DNA of 64,000 bases from contig DIVK01000024.1 of the NCBI GenBank assembly GCA_002422455.1, forward strand, positions 14,658-78,657, read 5' to 3'. Of this stretch, positions 19,908-29,076 are shown one piece after another. A model generated the notes under the pieces. That model had not been told where the DNA came from. It saw only the letters and a list, made by a program, of their open reading frames with translations, and made no database searches. The translations under genes and the position numbers were made by a program. This DNA comes from Rhodoferax sp. UBA6134. Lineage in GTDB: Bacteria > Pseudomonadota > Gammaproteobacteria > Burkholderiales > Burkholderiaceae_C. Each line of letters begins with the position of its first letter. The stretch's first letter is position 1.

Positions 19908-20366
19908 CTACTGCAGCGGCCCCTTGAGGGCTTCGGGCAGCGGCAAGGGCACCACGGCAACACCTTCCTCGATCAGGGACTCGGCCTCGGCACGCGAGGC
20001 CTGGCCGCGAATGCCGCGCTCCTTCGTTTCACCGTAATGGATCTTGCGCGCTTCCTCGGCAAACCTGTTGCCCACGTCTTCGGTCTGCGCCACAATGCGG
20101 CGGGCCACCGCCAGCCAGGCTGCCTGCAAGGTCTGCTCAGGCGCGGTGGCGGTCGTAGTCACTTCCCCCTCCTGCGTGCTCGAGGCTTCGGCACGGACAC
20201 TGCCCAGGTTCAAACGCGGCGCACTCAGACGCTTGGTGATGGCAGCGCCGCCGCACACCGGACATTCAACCAGGCCACGATCCTGCTGGTTCAAAAAATC
20301 ATCTTCGGACGCGAACCAGCCTTCAAACACGTGACTGCGATCACACTGAAGGTCCAAAACTTTCAT
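19908..20366 (-). CDS. DUF1178 family protein
   Basis: The 152-residue protein starts MKVLDLQCDRSHVFEGWFAS and contains ECPVCGG, so a cysteine from the first strand and the CxxC may form a zinc-ribbon-like site. A variable low-complexity middle precedes a conserved GETKERGIRGQASRAEAESLIEEG. The family's function is unknown. It is the last gene of the nuo-linked string, 16 bases after the NUDIX gene. Confidence 0.85.
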   Translation of the reverse strand: MKVLDLQCDRSHVFEGWFASEDDFLNQQDRGLVECPVCGGAAITKRLSAPRLNLGSVRAEASSTQEGEVTTTATAPEQTLQAAWLAVARRIVAQTEDVGNRFAEEARKIHYGETKERGIRGQASRAEAESLIEEGVAVVPLPLPEALKGPLQ

Positions 20367-20382
20367 GGCGCCATCATCCGGC

Positions 20383-20979
20383 TCAGCCCGGCACGACCGC
20401 AGGGTGCCAATTCAATTGCCAGGCACCCGACAAAACATTTTGCAGCCACAGCGCCGCCGTCAGAGTCTTCGCATCCGTCACCTGGCCCTCGCAGCACCAC
20501 TGCAACAGCTCCGCTGGCGTGGCCGTGAAGACATCGAGAAACTCACCCGCATCGAGCTGGCGGGCACCCAAAGTCAGGCCACGGGCAAACCAGATGTCAA
20601 TGAATTCGGTGGAGTAGGAAATGACCGGATGCAACACTCCCGCCCGCGCCCACCCGGTCGCGGTGTAGCCGGTTTCTTCTTGCAGTTCACGCTGCGCGCA
20701 AAGCTGGATGTCTTCTCCGGGATCGAGCTTGCCGGCCGGGAATTCGATCATCACCTGACCCACCGGATAACGGAACTGGCGCTCAAGCACCACCCGTATC
20801 TCGCCTGGCGCCACCTCCAGCAACGGAATGATCATGACGGCACCCGGATGCACGACGTATTCTCGACGTGCAGTGGCACCATCAGGCAGTTTGACTGTAT
20901 CGCGAAAGACATGCAGCAAGCGGCCTTTGAGCAGCTCTTCGCTGGAGAGTTTTTCCTCGATCAGATGCCTGTCATTCAT
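20383..20979 (-). CDS. NUDIX hydrolase, ADP-sugar pyrophosphatase type
   Basis: The 198-residue protein has a complete Nudix box in AGKLDPGEDIQLCAQRELQEETG, after EYVVHPGAVMIIPLLE. This layout resembles ADP-ribose/ADP-sugar pyrophosphatases (NudF-like), which cleave nucleoside diphosphate sugars. The substrate cannot be assigned from sequence alone. It lies between the DUF2818 and DUF1178 genes at the end of the complex I operon. Confidence 0.88.
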   Translation of the reverse strand: MNDRHLIEEKLSSEELLKGRLLHVFRDTVKLPDGATARREYVVHPGAVMIIPLLEVAPGEIRVVLERQFRYPVGQVMIEFPAGKLDPGEDIQLCAQRELQEETGYTATGWARAGVLHPVISYSTEFIDIWFARGLTLGARQLDAGEFLDVFTATPAELLQWCCEGQVTDAKTLTAALWLQNVLSGAWQLNWHPAVVPG

Positions 20980-20994
20980 ACCCGGTTGAAAACA

Positions 20995-21297
20995 CTAATC
21001 ACGGTGCTTTAGCAGGTAGCGATAGACAAAGCCAGGAAAGGCAAAGGTCACAAACAATGTTGCCGTGATCGCATAAAACTCCCAGCCTTGCGGTGCAATC
21101 TGGCCCGCCCGCTTTTCCAGCAGCAAGGCCAGACCACCGGTCAGGAAATAGAAAGTCAACAACTCCAGCAGACGAACCGCCAACGACTTCGGCTTTGACG
21201 GCAGCACCAAAGCCAGCACACGCCGACTGACAAAAGGCACGTTGGCAGCGCAAAATGCGAACAGCACAACAAACCAGACTGAAAAAGTTGGGGACAT
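20995..21297 (-). CDS. DUF2818 family small membrane protein
   Basis: The 100-residue protein has three hydrophobic stretches: FSVWFVVLFAFCAANVPF, LLELLTFYFLTGGLALLL and ITATLFVTFAFPGFVYR. It lies 24 bases after nuoN on the same strand. I recognise it as the betaproteobacterial DUF2818 family that accompanies nuoN. A role in complex I assembly or stability is inference from position only. Confidence 0.85.
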   Translation of the reverse strand: MSPTFSVWFVVLFAFCAANVPFVSRRVLALVLPSKPKSLAVRLLELLTFYFLTGGLALLLEKRAGQIAPQGWEFYAITATLFVTFAFPGFVYRYLLKHRD

Positions 21298-21321
21298 ATA
21301 CCCGGCACCAGGTCCGGCAGG

Positions 21322-22809
21322 TCAGGTGCCAAGCATCTGGACGACGGCATCGGCGCATAAAGCCATCAGGCCACCCGGCACCAGGCCCAGAATCAGCACC
21401 AGTGCGCCATTGACCGACAGCACAGCACGCACGTCCAGGGGCGCCGCCACCATGCTGGCCGTGATCGGCCGGTCAAAGTACATGACCTTGACAACGCGCA
21501 GGTAATAGAAAGCGCCAATCAAGGACATCATGACCGCGAACACGGCCAACCCGATATGCAAGGCCTGACCCGACGCAATCAGGGCCTGCAGTACCGAGAG
21601 TTTGGCGTAAAAACCCACCATCGGCGGAATGCCGGCCAGGGAAAACAGGCAAATGGCCATTACCGCGGCATACAGCGGGCTGCGCTCGTTCAGACCGGCG
21701 AAGTCGGAGATTTCCTCACTCTCGAAGCCCTCACGGGCGAGCAGGAGGATGACACCAAAACTTGCCAGCGTGGTCAAAACGTAAGTGATGACGTAGAACA
21801 TGGACGAACTGTAGGCATTGGCCGCGTAGTGGATATCGCCATTGACCACGCCCGACATCAGGCCCAGCAGCACAAAACCCATTTGGGAAATGGTCGAGAA
21901 CGCCAGCATGCGCTTGAGATTGGTCTGCGCAATGGCGGCCAGATTGCCAATCAACAGCGAACCAATCGACAGCACCATGAGCATCTGCTGCCAGTCAATG
22001 GCCAGCGGCAGCATACCCTCCACCAACAAACGAATCAAAATGGCGAACGCCGCCAGCTTGGGCGCGCCACCGATGAGCAGGGTCACGGCGGTAGGTGCCC
22101 CCTGGTACACGTCGGGGATCCACATATGAAACGGCACCACGCCGAGCTTGAACGCGAGTCCGGCCACCACAAACACCAAACCGAATACCAGCACCTGATG
22201 CTTGATCTGACCCGAATTGATGGCTTTGAACACGGCATTGAGCTCCAGCGAACCAGTGGCACCGTACATCATCGACAGGCCGTACAACAGGAAGCCGGAA
22301 GCCAGCGCGCCCAGCACAAAATACTTCATCGCCGCCTCGGTGGCCGTAGCATTGTCACGTCGCAAGGCAACCAGCGCATAACTCGACAGCGTGAGCAATT
22401 CGAGCCCCATGTAAATCACGAGGAAGTTGTTGCCAGAGATCATGACAAACATGCCCAGCAACGCAAATATGCTCAGACTGAACACCTCGCCACCGCGCAA
22501 CATGTTGCGGTCAGCGGCATAGGGACGGCCATAAACCAGGGTGACCATCACCGCCAGGGTGGCGAAACACTTGAGCCAATTGCCCATGGGGTCACTGACC
22601 ACCATATTGCCAAAGCCGTACAACGTCACACCACCGCTGGCATAAAGTGCCTGCAGCGTCGCCACCACAGCCAATGTCAACAGGGTCAGCACATAGGTCG
22701 CCGTGCGGCGTGGGCTCTTCACACCGAGATCGGCCAGCGCAATGACGCAAGCCATGACAAGCAGGATGATTTCGGGGTATACCGAGATCCAACTGAGTTT
22801 ATCGATCAT
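21322..22809 (-). CDS. nuoN: NADH-quinone oxidoreductase subunit N
   Basis: The 495-residue antiporter-like subunit of the membrane arm is expected to pump protons. It is hydrophobic throughout, with about 14 helices. Typical motifs include [14 protein letters not shown] [38 protein letters not shown] and [13 protein letters not shown]. It is the last nuo gene; nuoM is 38 bases upstream. Confidence 0.97.
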   Translation of the reverse strand: MIDKLSWISVYPEIILLVMACVIALADLGVKSPRRTATYVLTLLTLAVVATLQALYASGGVTLYGFGNMVVSDPMGNWLKCFATLAVMVTLVYGRPYAADRNMLRGGEVFSLSIFALLGMFVMISGNNFLVIYMGLELLTLSSYALVALRRDNATATEAAMKYFVLGALASGFLLYGLSMMYGATGSLELNAVFKAINSGQIKHQVLVFGLVFVVAGLAFKLGVVPFHMWIPDVYQGAPTAVTLLIGGAPKLAAFAILIRLLVEGMLPLAIDWQQMLMVLSIGSLLIGNLAAIAQTNLKRMLAFSTISQMGFVLLGLMSGVVNGDIHYAANAYSSSMFYVITYVLTTLASFGVILLLAREGFESEEISDFAGLNERSPLYAAVMAICLFSLAGIPPMVGFYAKLSVLQALIASGQALHIGLAVFAVMMSLIGAFYYLRVVKVMYFDRPITASMVAAPLDVRAVLSVNGALVLILGLVPGGLMALCADAVVQMLGT

Positions 22810-22847
22810 GTTCCATCTCTTAATTCAATTTGGTCAACTCAGACGGG

Positions 22848-24323
22848 TCAATTCAGCTTGGACAGCGCAACGTGCTGAAGCAAGGCCGCCACCGAGGTGT
22901 CCATCACGTCGGTAAACGGTTTCGGATAAATACCCATGTACAGCACCGCAACGGCCAGCAGGGCCAGCATCAGGAACTCGCGGCTGTTGATGTCGCTCAA
23001 GGACTTGACGTTCTCATTGGTTACCGGGCCGAGGTAGACGCGTTTGAACATCCACAGGGTGTAGGCCGCGCCAAAAATCAGCGCACTGGCGGCACCAAAA
23101 CCAAGCCAGAAATTGGCTTTGACAGCACCCAGAATCACCATCCACTCACCCACAAAACCAGCAGTCCCCGGCAGTCCGCAATTGGCCATGGAAAACAGCA
23201 GGGCAAAGGCGGCAAATCTGGGCATGGTGTTGACGACGCCTCCGTAACTGGAAATTTCACGCGAATGAACCCGGTCATACAACACACCGATGGACAGGAA
23301 CATCGCCGCCGATACAAAACCGTGTGCAATCATTTGCACCAGACCGCCCGACACGCCCAGGTCATTGAAGATAAAGAAACCCAGCGTCACAAAACCCATG
23401 TGCGCCACCGATGAATAAGCCACCAACTTTTTCATGTCTTTTTGTACCAGCGCCACCAGGCCGACATAAATGACGGCAATCAGGGACAGGGCGATCATCA
23501 GCCAGGCCCACTCGCGCGCAGCATCCGGTGCAATGGGCAGCGAAAAACGCAAAAACCCGTAGGCGCCCAGCTTGAGCATGATGGCAGCCAGCACGGCGGA
23601 ACCGCCGGTGGGCGCCTCGACATGCACATCGGGTAGCCAGGTGTGAACCGGCCACATAGGCACCTTCACGGCAAAGGCCGCCAGGAACGCGAAAAACAGC
23701 AGTGTCTGCACCGTACCGCCCAGCGGCAACTGGTGCCACAGCGCCAGGTCAAAACTGCCGCCGGACCGGGTATACAGGAAGATCAATGCGATCAGCATCA
23801 ACAACGAACCAAGCAGGGTGTAGAGAAAGAACTTGAACGCAGCGTAGATTTTGTTCGGGCCGCCCCAGATGCCAATGATCAGGTACATCGGAATCAACGT
23901 AGCCTCAAAAAACACGTAGAACAGCATGCCATCGAGCGCACAGAAGACACCGATCATCAAGCCGCTCAAAATCAGGAAGGCCCCCATGTACTGATTGACA
24001 CGCCGGGTGATGACTTCCCAGCCGGCGATCACGACCACCACGTTGATAAATGCCGTCAACAGCACAAACCAGAGCGAAATACCATCCACACCGAGGTGGT
24101 AATTGACATTGAAACGCTCAATCCACGGGGTTTTTTCGACAAACTGCATGGCTGCGGTGCCGAGTTTGAAACCCTCATACAGCGGCAAGGTGACGAGGAA
24201 GCTGGCAATGGCGCCGATCAGGGCGACCCAGCGCACGGTGCGCATCTGGTCGTCCCGACCGAGGACCAGCAGCACGACGCCAAAAACAATTGGCGTCCAA
24301 ATAGCCAGACTCAACAATCCCAT
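22848..24323 (-). CDS. nuoM: NADH-quinone oxidoreductase subunit M
   Basis: This 491-residue antiporter-like subunit carries the key lysine-containing helix AAFAVKVPMWPVHTWLPDVHVEAP and the glutamate in the FFEATLIPMYLIIG helix. Further family signatures are KKLVAYSSVAHMGFV and LPGTAGFVGEW. It lies 13 bases after nuoL. No anomaly is visible. Confidence 0.97.
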   Translation of the reverse strand: MGLLSLAIWTPIVFGVVLLVLGRDDQMRTVRWVALIGAIASFLVTLPLYEGFKLGTAAMQFVEKTPWIERFNVNYHLGVDGISLWFVLLTAFINVVVVIAGWEVITRRVNQYMGAFLILSGLMIGVFCALDGMLFYVFFEATLIPMYLIIGIWGGPNKIYAAFKFFLYTLLGSLLMLIALIFLYTRSGGSFDLALWHQLPLGGTVQTLLFFAFLAAFAVKVPMWPVHTWLPDVHVEAPTGGSAVLAAIMLKLGAYGFLRFSLPIAPDAAREWAWLMIALSLIAVIYVGLVALVQKDMKKLVAYSSVAHMGFVTLGFFIFNDLGVSGGLVQMIAHGFVSAAMFLSIGVLYDRVHSREISSYGGVVNTMPRFAAFALLFSMANCGLPGTAGFVGEWMVILGAVKANFWLGFGAASALIFGAAYTLWMFKRVYLGPVTNENVKSLSDINSREFLMLALLAVAVLYMGIYPKPFTDVMDTSVAALLQHVALSKLN

Positions 24324-24336
24324 TTTTCTTGTTCTC

Positions 24337-26352
24337 CTACTTGAGCCAGACGAAATACGTCATCAGCACAAAAACACCCACAATCATCGCCAGCGCATAG
24401 TGGTACAGGTAACCGGTCTGCGCCCGACGCACCGCGCCGGACAACCAGCCGACCACCTTCCAGGAACCATTGACCAGCGTGCCATCGATCAGCAACTGAT
24501 CGCCGCCCTTCCACAAACAAGTGCCCAGGGCCCGTGCCCCGCGCGCCAGAACGTTTTCGTTGAACCAGTCGAGGTAGTACTTGTTCTCCAGCAGGCTATA
24601 GACCGGCTGGACGCGGGCCTTGATCGCCGTGGGCAATGCCGGGTTGACCATGTACATGTAATAGGCGCTTGCCACACCGGCCAGCGCCAGCCAGAACGGC
24701 AGGGTGGTCAGCGCATGCGCTGCCATTTGCAGCGGACCATGAAACGCCTTTGCCAGCTCTTCCATGGCCGCGTGTTTCTCCGCATCGACGAAGATGGCAT
24801 CCTTGAAGAATTCGCCAAACAGCATGGGCTCAATGGTCATGAAACCAATCACGACCGACGGAATCGCCAGCAGGATCAGCGGCACCGTCACCACCCAGGG
24901 CGACTCATGCGGCTCGTGGTGGTCGTCATGGCCATGGCCATGGTCGTCGTGGTGCGCATCCGGGTTCTGGTCGTAGCGTTCCTTGCCGTGGAAGACCAGG
25001 AAATACATGCGGAAAGAATAAAACGCGGTCACGAACACACCGGCCAAAACTGCGAATGAGGCAAAACCAGCGCCCGGCAGATGGCTCTCCAGCACCGCTT
25101 CGATAATGCTGTCCTTGGAATAGAAGCCGGAGAAAAGCGGCGTACCGATCAGCGCCAGCGAACCCAGCAACGTGGTAATCCAGGTAATGGGCATGTACTT
25201 GCGCAAGCCCCCCATCCAGCGAATGTCCTGATTGTGGTGCATGCCCATGATGACCGAGCCGGCCGCCAGGAACAACAGCGCCTTGAAGAAGGCGTGCGTC
25301 ATCAGGTGGAATACGGCCACCGAGTAGGCCGAGGCACCGAGCGCTACCGTCATGTAGCCGAGCTGAGACAGCGTGGAGTACGCCACCACGCGCTTGATGT
25401 CATTCTGGATGATGCCCAAAAAGCCCATGAACAAGGCCGTGATGGCGCCGATCACCAGCACGAAGTTGAGCGCCGTATCGCTGAGCTCAAACAGGGGCGA
25501 CATGCGCGCCACCATGAAAATGCCGGCGGTCACCATGGTGGCCGCATGAATCAGGGCCGAGATCGGGGTCGGGCCTTCCATGGAGTCCGGCAACCAGACG
25601 TGCAGCGGGAACTGGGCCGATTTTCCCATGGCCCCAATGAACAGACAGATACAGATAACCGTGATGAGCATCCAGTCGGTCCCCGGAAAACTCAGCTTCG
25701 CCAGCTCATCGGCCCGGGCGAAGGCTTCGGTGTAATTGAGCGTACCTGCGAAGGCAACGATCAATCCGATGCCGAGGATGAAGCCGAAATCGCCGACCCG
25801 GTTGACCAGAAAGGCTTTCATGTTGGCAAAGATGGCCGTGGGCTTGTTGAACCAGAAGCCAATCAGCAGATAGGACACCAAACCCACCGCCTCCCAGCCA
25901 AAGAACAGTTGCAGCAAATTGTTGCTCATCACCAGCATCAACATGGAGAAAGTGAAGAGCGAAATGTAGGCAAAGAAGCGGTTGTAGCCCTCATCTTCTT
26001 CCATGTAGCCGATGGTGTAGATATGCACCATCAGGGACACGAAGGTCACCACGCACATCATCATGGCGGTGAGGCCATCGACCAAGAAACCAATCTCCAT
26101 TTTGAGCCCCCCCACCACCATCCAGGTGTAGAGGGTTTCATTGAAACGGGCGCCATCAAGCACCACGCTCTGAAGCGTCAGGACGGACAGGATAAAGGAC
26201 AGCAACACGCCCAGGATGGTGAGGGAGTGAGCCATGCGGCGACCGATCCAGTTGCCACCAAAACTGGTTCCCAAAATACCGGCCAGCATGGCCCCCGCCA
26301 GCGGCGCCATCGGCACCACAAGCAGTGTTGAAGCGGAAAGGGTTTGACTCAT
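24337..26352 (-). CDS. nuoL: NADH-quinone oxidoreductase subunit L
   Basis: The 671-residue distal antiporter-like subunit has the long C-terminal amphipathic helix region. Motifs seen: LLQLFFGWEAVGLVSYLLIGFW, GKSAQFPLHVWLPDSMEGPTP, and KRVVAYSTLSQLGYM. The ATG at 26352 (MSQTLSASTLLVVPMAPL) is the natural start; 31 upstream codons come from a repeat element. A hydrophilic loop around 24901-24961 is packed with His and Asp (HHDDHGHGHDDHHEPHE) and could bind metal, though this is inference. Such charged loops vary between species. Confidence 0.97.
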   Translation of the reverse strand: MSQTLSASTLLVVPMAPLAGAMLAGILGTSFGGNWIGRRMAHSLTILGVLLSFILSVLTLQSVVLDGARFNETLYTWMVVGGLKMEIGFLVDGLTAMMMCVVTFVSLMVHIYTIGYMEEDEGYNRFFAYISLFTFSMLMLVMSNNLLQLFFGWEAVGLVSYLLIGFWFNKPTAIFANMKAFLVNRVGDFGFILGIGLIVAFAGTLNYTEAFARADELAKLSFPGTDWMLITVICICLFIGAMGKSAQFPLHVWLPDSMEGPTPISALIHAATMVTAGIFMVARMSPLFELSDTALNFVLVIGAITALFMGFLGIIQNDIKRVVAYSTLSQLGYMTVALGASAYSVAVFHLMTHAFFKALLFLAAGSVIMGMHHNQDIRWMGGLRKYMPITWITTLLGSLALIGTPLFSGFYSKDSIIEAVLESHLPGAGFASFAVLAGVFVTAFYSFRMYFLVFHGKERYDQNPDAHHDDHGHGHDDHHEPHESPWVVTVPLILLAIPSVVIGFMTIEPMLFGEFFKDAIFVDAEKHAAMEELAKAFHGPLQMAAHALTTLPFWLALAGVASAYYMYMVNPALPTAIKARVQPVYSLLENKYYLDWFNENVLARGARALGTCLWKGGDQLLIDGTLVNGSWKVVGWLSGAVRRAQTGYLYHYALAMIVGVFVLMTYFVWLK

Positions 26353-26361
26353 CTTAGATCG

Positions 26362-26460
26362 TCCGTAGGGCCGCCCCGAGGGCAGGGTGCGCCCCCTCGG
26401 GGGGCTGCGAATACACGAAGTGCTCTCGAAGAGCGGCGTAGCCAAAAGCGTGGGGGCGCA
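26362..26460. repeat. GC-rich intercistronic repeat upstream of nuoL
   Basis: The nuoK-nuoL gap holds GGGCCGCCCCGAGGG...CCCCCTCGGGGGGC followed by TGCGAA and ending near GTGGGGGCGCA. CCCCGAGGG and CCCTCGGGG form a perfect 9-bp inverted repeat. A related element lies before nuoG at 31223-31290. It looks like a dispersed Comamonadaceae repeat and would form a stem-loop in the nuo mRNA about 10 bases before the nuoL start. Confidence 0.6.
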
Positions 26461-26463
26461 TAT

Positions 26464-26772
26464 CTAACCCTTGAGCGTATTGAGTTCGTCCACATTGATG
26501 CTGGACTTGTTGCGGAACAGCAGCACCAAGATAGCCAGTCCAATGGCCGATTCAGCGGCGGCCACGGTCAGAATGAAAAACACGAAGATCTGCCCATGCA
26601 TGTCTCCCAGGTAGTAGGAGAAGGCCACGAAATTTGTATTGACCGCCAGCAGCATCAGCTCGATCGCCATCAACAGCACAATCAGGTTCTTGCGGTTGAG
26701 GAAAATACCGATCACCGACAGTGCAAACAGCATGGCGCCGAGCGCCAGGAAATGTCCCAGGGTCAAACTCAT
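26464..26772 (-). CDS. nuoK: NADH-quinone oxidoreductase subunit K
   Basis: The 102-residue subunit has three membrane helices and the conserved membrane glutamates in [14 protein letters not shown] and [12 protein letters not shown]. Its ATG overlaps the nuoJ stop codon by 4 bases (ATGA), implying coupled translation. Confidence 0.97.
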   Translation of the reverse strand: MSLTLGHFLALGAMLFALSVIGIFLNRKNLIVLLMAIELMLLAVNTNFVAFSYYLGDMHGQIFVFFILTVAAAESAIGLAILVLLFRNKSSINVDELNTLKG

Positions 26773-27434
26773 TCTTTTTTCTCCGCAGTCGCGTTGTTTT
26801 CCCCAGTCGCTGTGGCCGCCTCGTCAATCAGCGCCACCTGGGTCGCCGCCATCTTGAGCACCGTCATCCGGTCCTTGGACTTCACTCGCACCTGGTCGGA
26901 CGGGCTCACATATTTGCTGTCCTTGCGCTGGCGCAAGGTCAACGCAATGGCGGCAATCATGGCGACCAGCAAAATCGCTGCGGCAACCTCAAGCGGATAG
27001 AGATACTGGGTGTACAAAAGCTTGCCAAGCTCACGGCTGTTGGAGACTCCCCCCCCCACCTGGCCCGCAACGGAGGGTTCCTCGCTGACCCGAAATCCAC
27101 CCATCAGGACCGCCGCCATCTCCAGTGCAATGAGGACTCCCACCACAGCCGCCAGCGGGAAATGTTTCCAAAAGCCCTGGCGCACGCTGTCAACATTGAT
27201 GTCCAACATCATCACGACAAACAGGAACAGCACCATCACCGCCCCCACATAGACCAGCACCAGTGTGATCGAGAGAAATTCCGCCTTGAGCAGCATCCAG
27301 ATCATGGCTGCCTGAAAGAACGACAGCACGAGAAACAGAACGGCATGAACCGGATTGCGGGCCGTGATCACCCGAAATGCAGCGAACAACAGCACCATCG
27401 AAAAAACGTAAAACAGACCAGTTTTGACATCCAT
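26769..27434 (-). CDS. nuoJ: NADH-quinone oxidoreductase subunit J
   Basis: The 221-residue membrane subunit starts [20 protein letters not shown] at an ATG at 27434. The conserved [18 protein letters not shown] helix is present. The C-terminal 50 residues are hydrophilic and rich in Lys, Ala and Glu. A run of nine identical bases (G on the coding strand, 27049-27057) encodes Gly-Gly-Gly; a slip there would frameshift the protein. nuoK overlaps by 4 bases. Confidence 0.96.
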   Translation of the reverse strand: MDVKTGLFYVFSMVLLFAAFRVITARNPVHAVLFLVLSFFQAAMIWMLLKAEFLSITLVLVYVGAVMVLFLFVVMMLDINVDSVRQGFWKHFPLAAVVGVLIALEMAAVLMGGFRVSEEPSVAGQVGGGVSNSRELGKLLYTQYLYPLEVAAAILLVAMIAAIALTLRQRKDSKYVSPSDQVRVKSKDRMTVLKMAATQVALIDEAATATGENNATAEKKE

Positions 27435-27459
27435 AAGTTTTTTTCTTTCTTGCGACGGA

Positions 27460-27981
27460 TCAGCGGTACTTGGCGTCCGCAGCCCGGTTGGCTGCAATTT
27501 CGGTCTCGTAACGATCACCCACCGCCAGCAGCATTTCCTTGGTGAAGTACAGGTCGCCGCGCTTTTCCCCGTGGTATTCAAGAACATGGGTCTCGACAAT
27601 CGAATCCACCGGACAGCTTTCTTCGCAGAAGCCGCAGAAAATGCACTTGGTCAGATCGATGTCGTAGCGGCTCGTGCGCCGCGAACCGTCGGCACGCACC
27701 TCGGATTCAATCGTGATCGCCATGGCGGGACACACCGCCTCGCACAGCTTGCAGGCGATGCAGCGCTCCTCGCCATTGTCATAGCGGCGCAGCGCGTGCA
27801 GGCCACGAAATCTGGGCGACAGAGGTGTTTTTTCCTCCGGGAACTGAATCGTCACCTTGCGACGAAAGGCGTAGCGACCCGTCAACGCAAGACCCTTGAA
27901 CAACTCCAGCAACAAAAAGCTGGAGAGGAAGTCCTTGAGGGAAAAAGTGGATGCCGCAGGGGCTGGAGTAATGGTAGCCAT
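27460..27981 (-). CDS. nuoI: NADH-quinone oxidoreductase subunit I
   Basis: This 173-residue peripheral-arm subunit carries two [4Fe-4S] clusters (N6a and N6b) in [12 protein letters not shown] and [12 protein letters not shown]. These clusters pass electrons toward NuoB. The ATG at 27981 is preferred to a TTG two codons upstream. It lies 12 bases after nuoH. Confidence 0.97.
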   Translation of the reverse strand: MATITPAPAASTFSLKDFLSSFLLLELFKGLALTGRYAFRRKVTIQFPEEKTPLSPRFRGLHALRRYDNGEERCIACKLCEAVCPAMAITIESEVRADGSRRTSRYDIDLTKCIFCGFCEESCPVDSIVETHVLEYHGEKRGDLYFTKEMLLAVGDRYETEIAANRAADAKYR

Positions 27982-27993
27982 GGTCAACTCTTG

Positions 27994-29076
27994 TTACAGC
28001 CAGATATTGAAAGGGGTCTGCATCCAGGCACCAACGACAAGCAGCCACACCAGCGTCACGGGAATGAAAATCTTCCAGCCCAGACGCATGATCTGGTCAT
28101 AACGGAAACGTGGAAAAGTCGCGCGCACCCAGATGAACAAGCTGACCACCACACAGGTTTTAAGTCCCAGCCAGATCCAGCCCGGCACCCAGTTGAACAG
28201 GGCGCTGTCAACCGGCGACAACCAACCACCCAGGAACATGATGCTCGCCAGGATGGACACCAGCCACATGTTGGCGTACTCGGCCAGATAAAACATGGCA
28301 TAGGACATGCCCGAATATTCGACCATGTGCCCGGCCACAATTTCGGCTTCACCTTCGACCACGTCGAACGGGTGGCGGTTGGTCTCTGCCAGGCCCGAGA
28401 TGATATAGACCACAAAAATGGGCAGCAGCGGCAACCAGTTCCACGACAGGAAGTTCAGACCCAGATTCGCAAAATGGCCTTTGCCCTGCCCCATGACAAT
28501 GTCGGTCAGGTTCATGCTGGCCGACACCATGAGCACCACCACCAGGCAAAAGCCCATGGCAATTTCATAACTCACCATCTGGGCCGAAGCCCGCAGGGCC
28601 CCCAGGAACGAGTATTTGGAGTTGGAAGCCCAGCCAGAAATCACGACGCCATAGACCTCCATCGACGTGATGGCCATGACGAACAGCAAACCGGCATTGA
28701 TATTGGCCAGGGCCACGTCCGGACCAAACGGAATGACCGCCCAGGCCGCCATCGCCGGCATGATGGTCAGGATCGGGCCGATGAAAAACAGGCCCTTGCT
28801 GGCCGCCGTCGGCAGCAAAATCTCTTTGCCCAGCAGCTTCAAGGCATCGGCAATCGGCTGCAGCAGACCCAGCGGACCGACCCGGTTGGGACCGATACGA
28901 ACCTGCATCCAGCCCAGAAATTTCCGTTCCCACAAGGTGAGGTAGGCGACCGCACCCATCAACGGCAAAACCAGCACCACAATCTTGAGCAGGGTCCAGA
29001 TTACCGGCCAGACAACGGCAACCCACCAGGGCGCCTCCAGCAAGCCCTGACCAGAAACAAACAGGGCATCAATCAT
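27994..29076 (-). CDS. nuoH: NADH-quinone oxidoreductase subunit H
   Basis: The 360-residue membrane subunit forms part of the quinone chamber. Signatures are [20 protein letters not shown] and [20 protein letters not shown], the latter with the acidic loop facing the quinone site. Its ATG overlaps the nuoG stop by 4 bases. Confidence 0.97.
   Translation of the reverse strand: MIDALFVSGQGLLEAPWWVAVVWPVIWTLLKIVVLVLPLMGAVAYLTLWERKFLGWMQVRIGPNRVGPLGLLQPIADALKLLGKEILLPTAASKGLFFIGPILTIMPAMAAWAVIPFGPDVALANINAGLLFVMAITSMEVYGVVISGWASNSKYSFLGALRASAQMVSYEIAMGFCLVVVLMVSASMNLTDIVMGQGKGHFANLGLNFLSWNWLPLLPIFVVYIISGLAETNRHPFDVVEGEAEIVAGHMVEYSGMSYAMFYLAEYANMWLVSILASIMFLGGWLSPVDSALFNWVPGWIWLGLKTCVVVSLFIWVRATFPRFRYDQIMRLGWKIFIPVTLVWLLVVGAWMQTPFNIWL

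Noticed and set aside
21556..22878. 440-codon frame antisense to nuoN
   Set aside because: His/Gln-rich translation opposite a strongly hydrophobic real protein.
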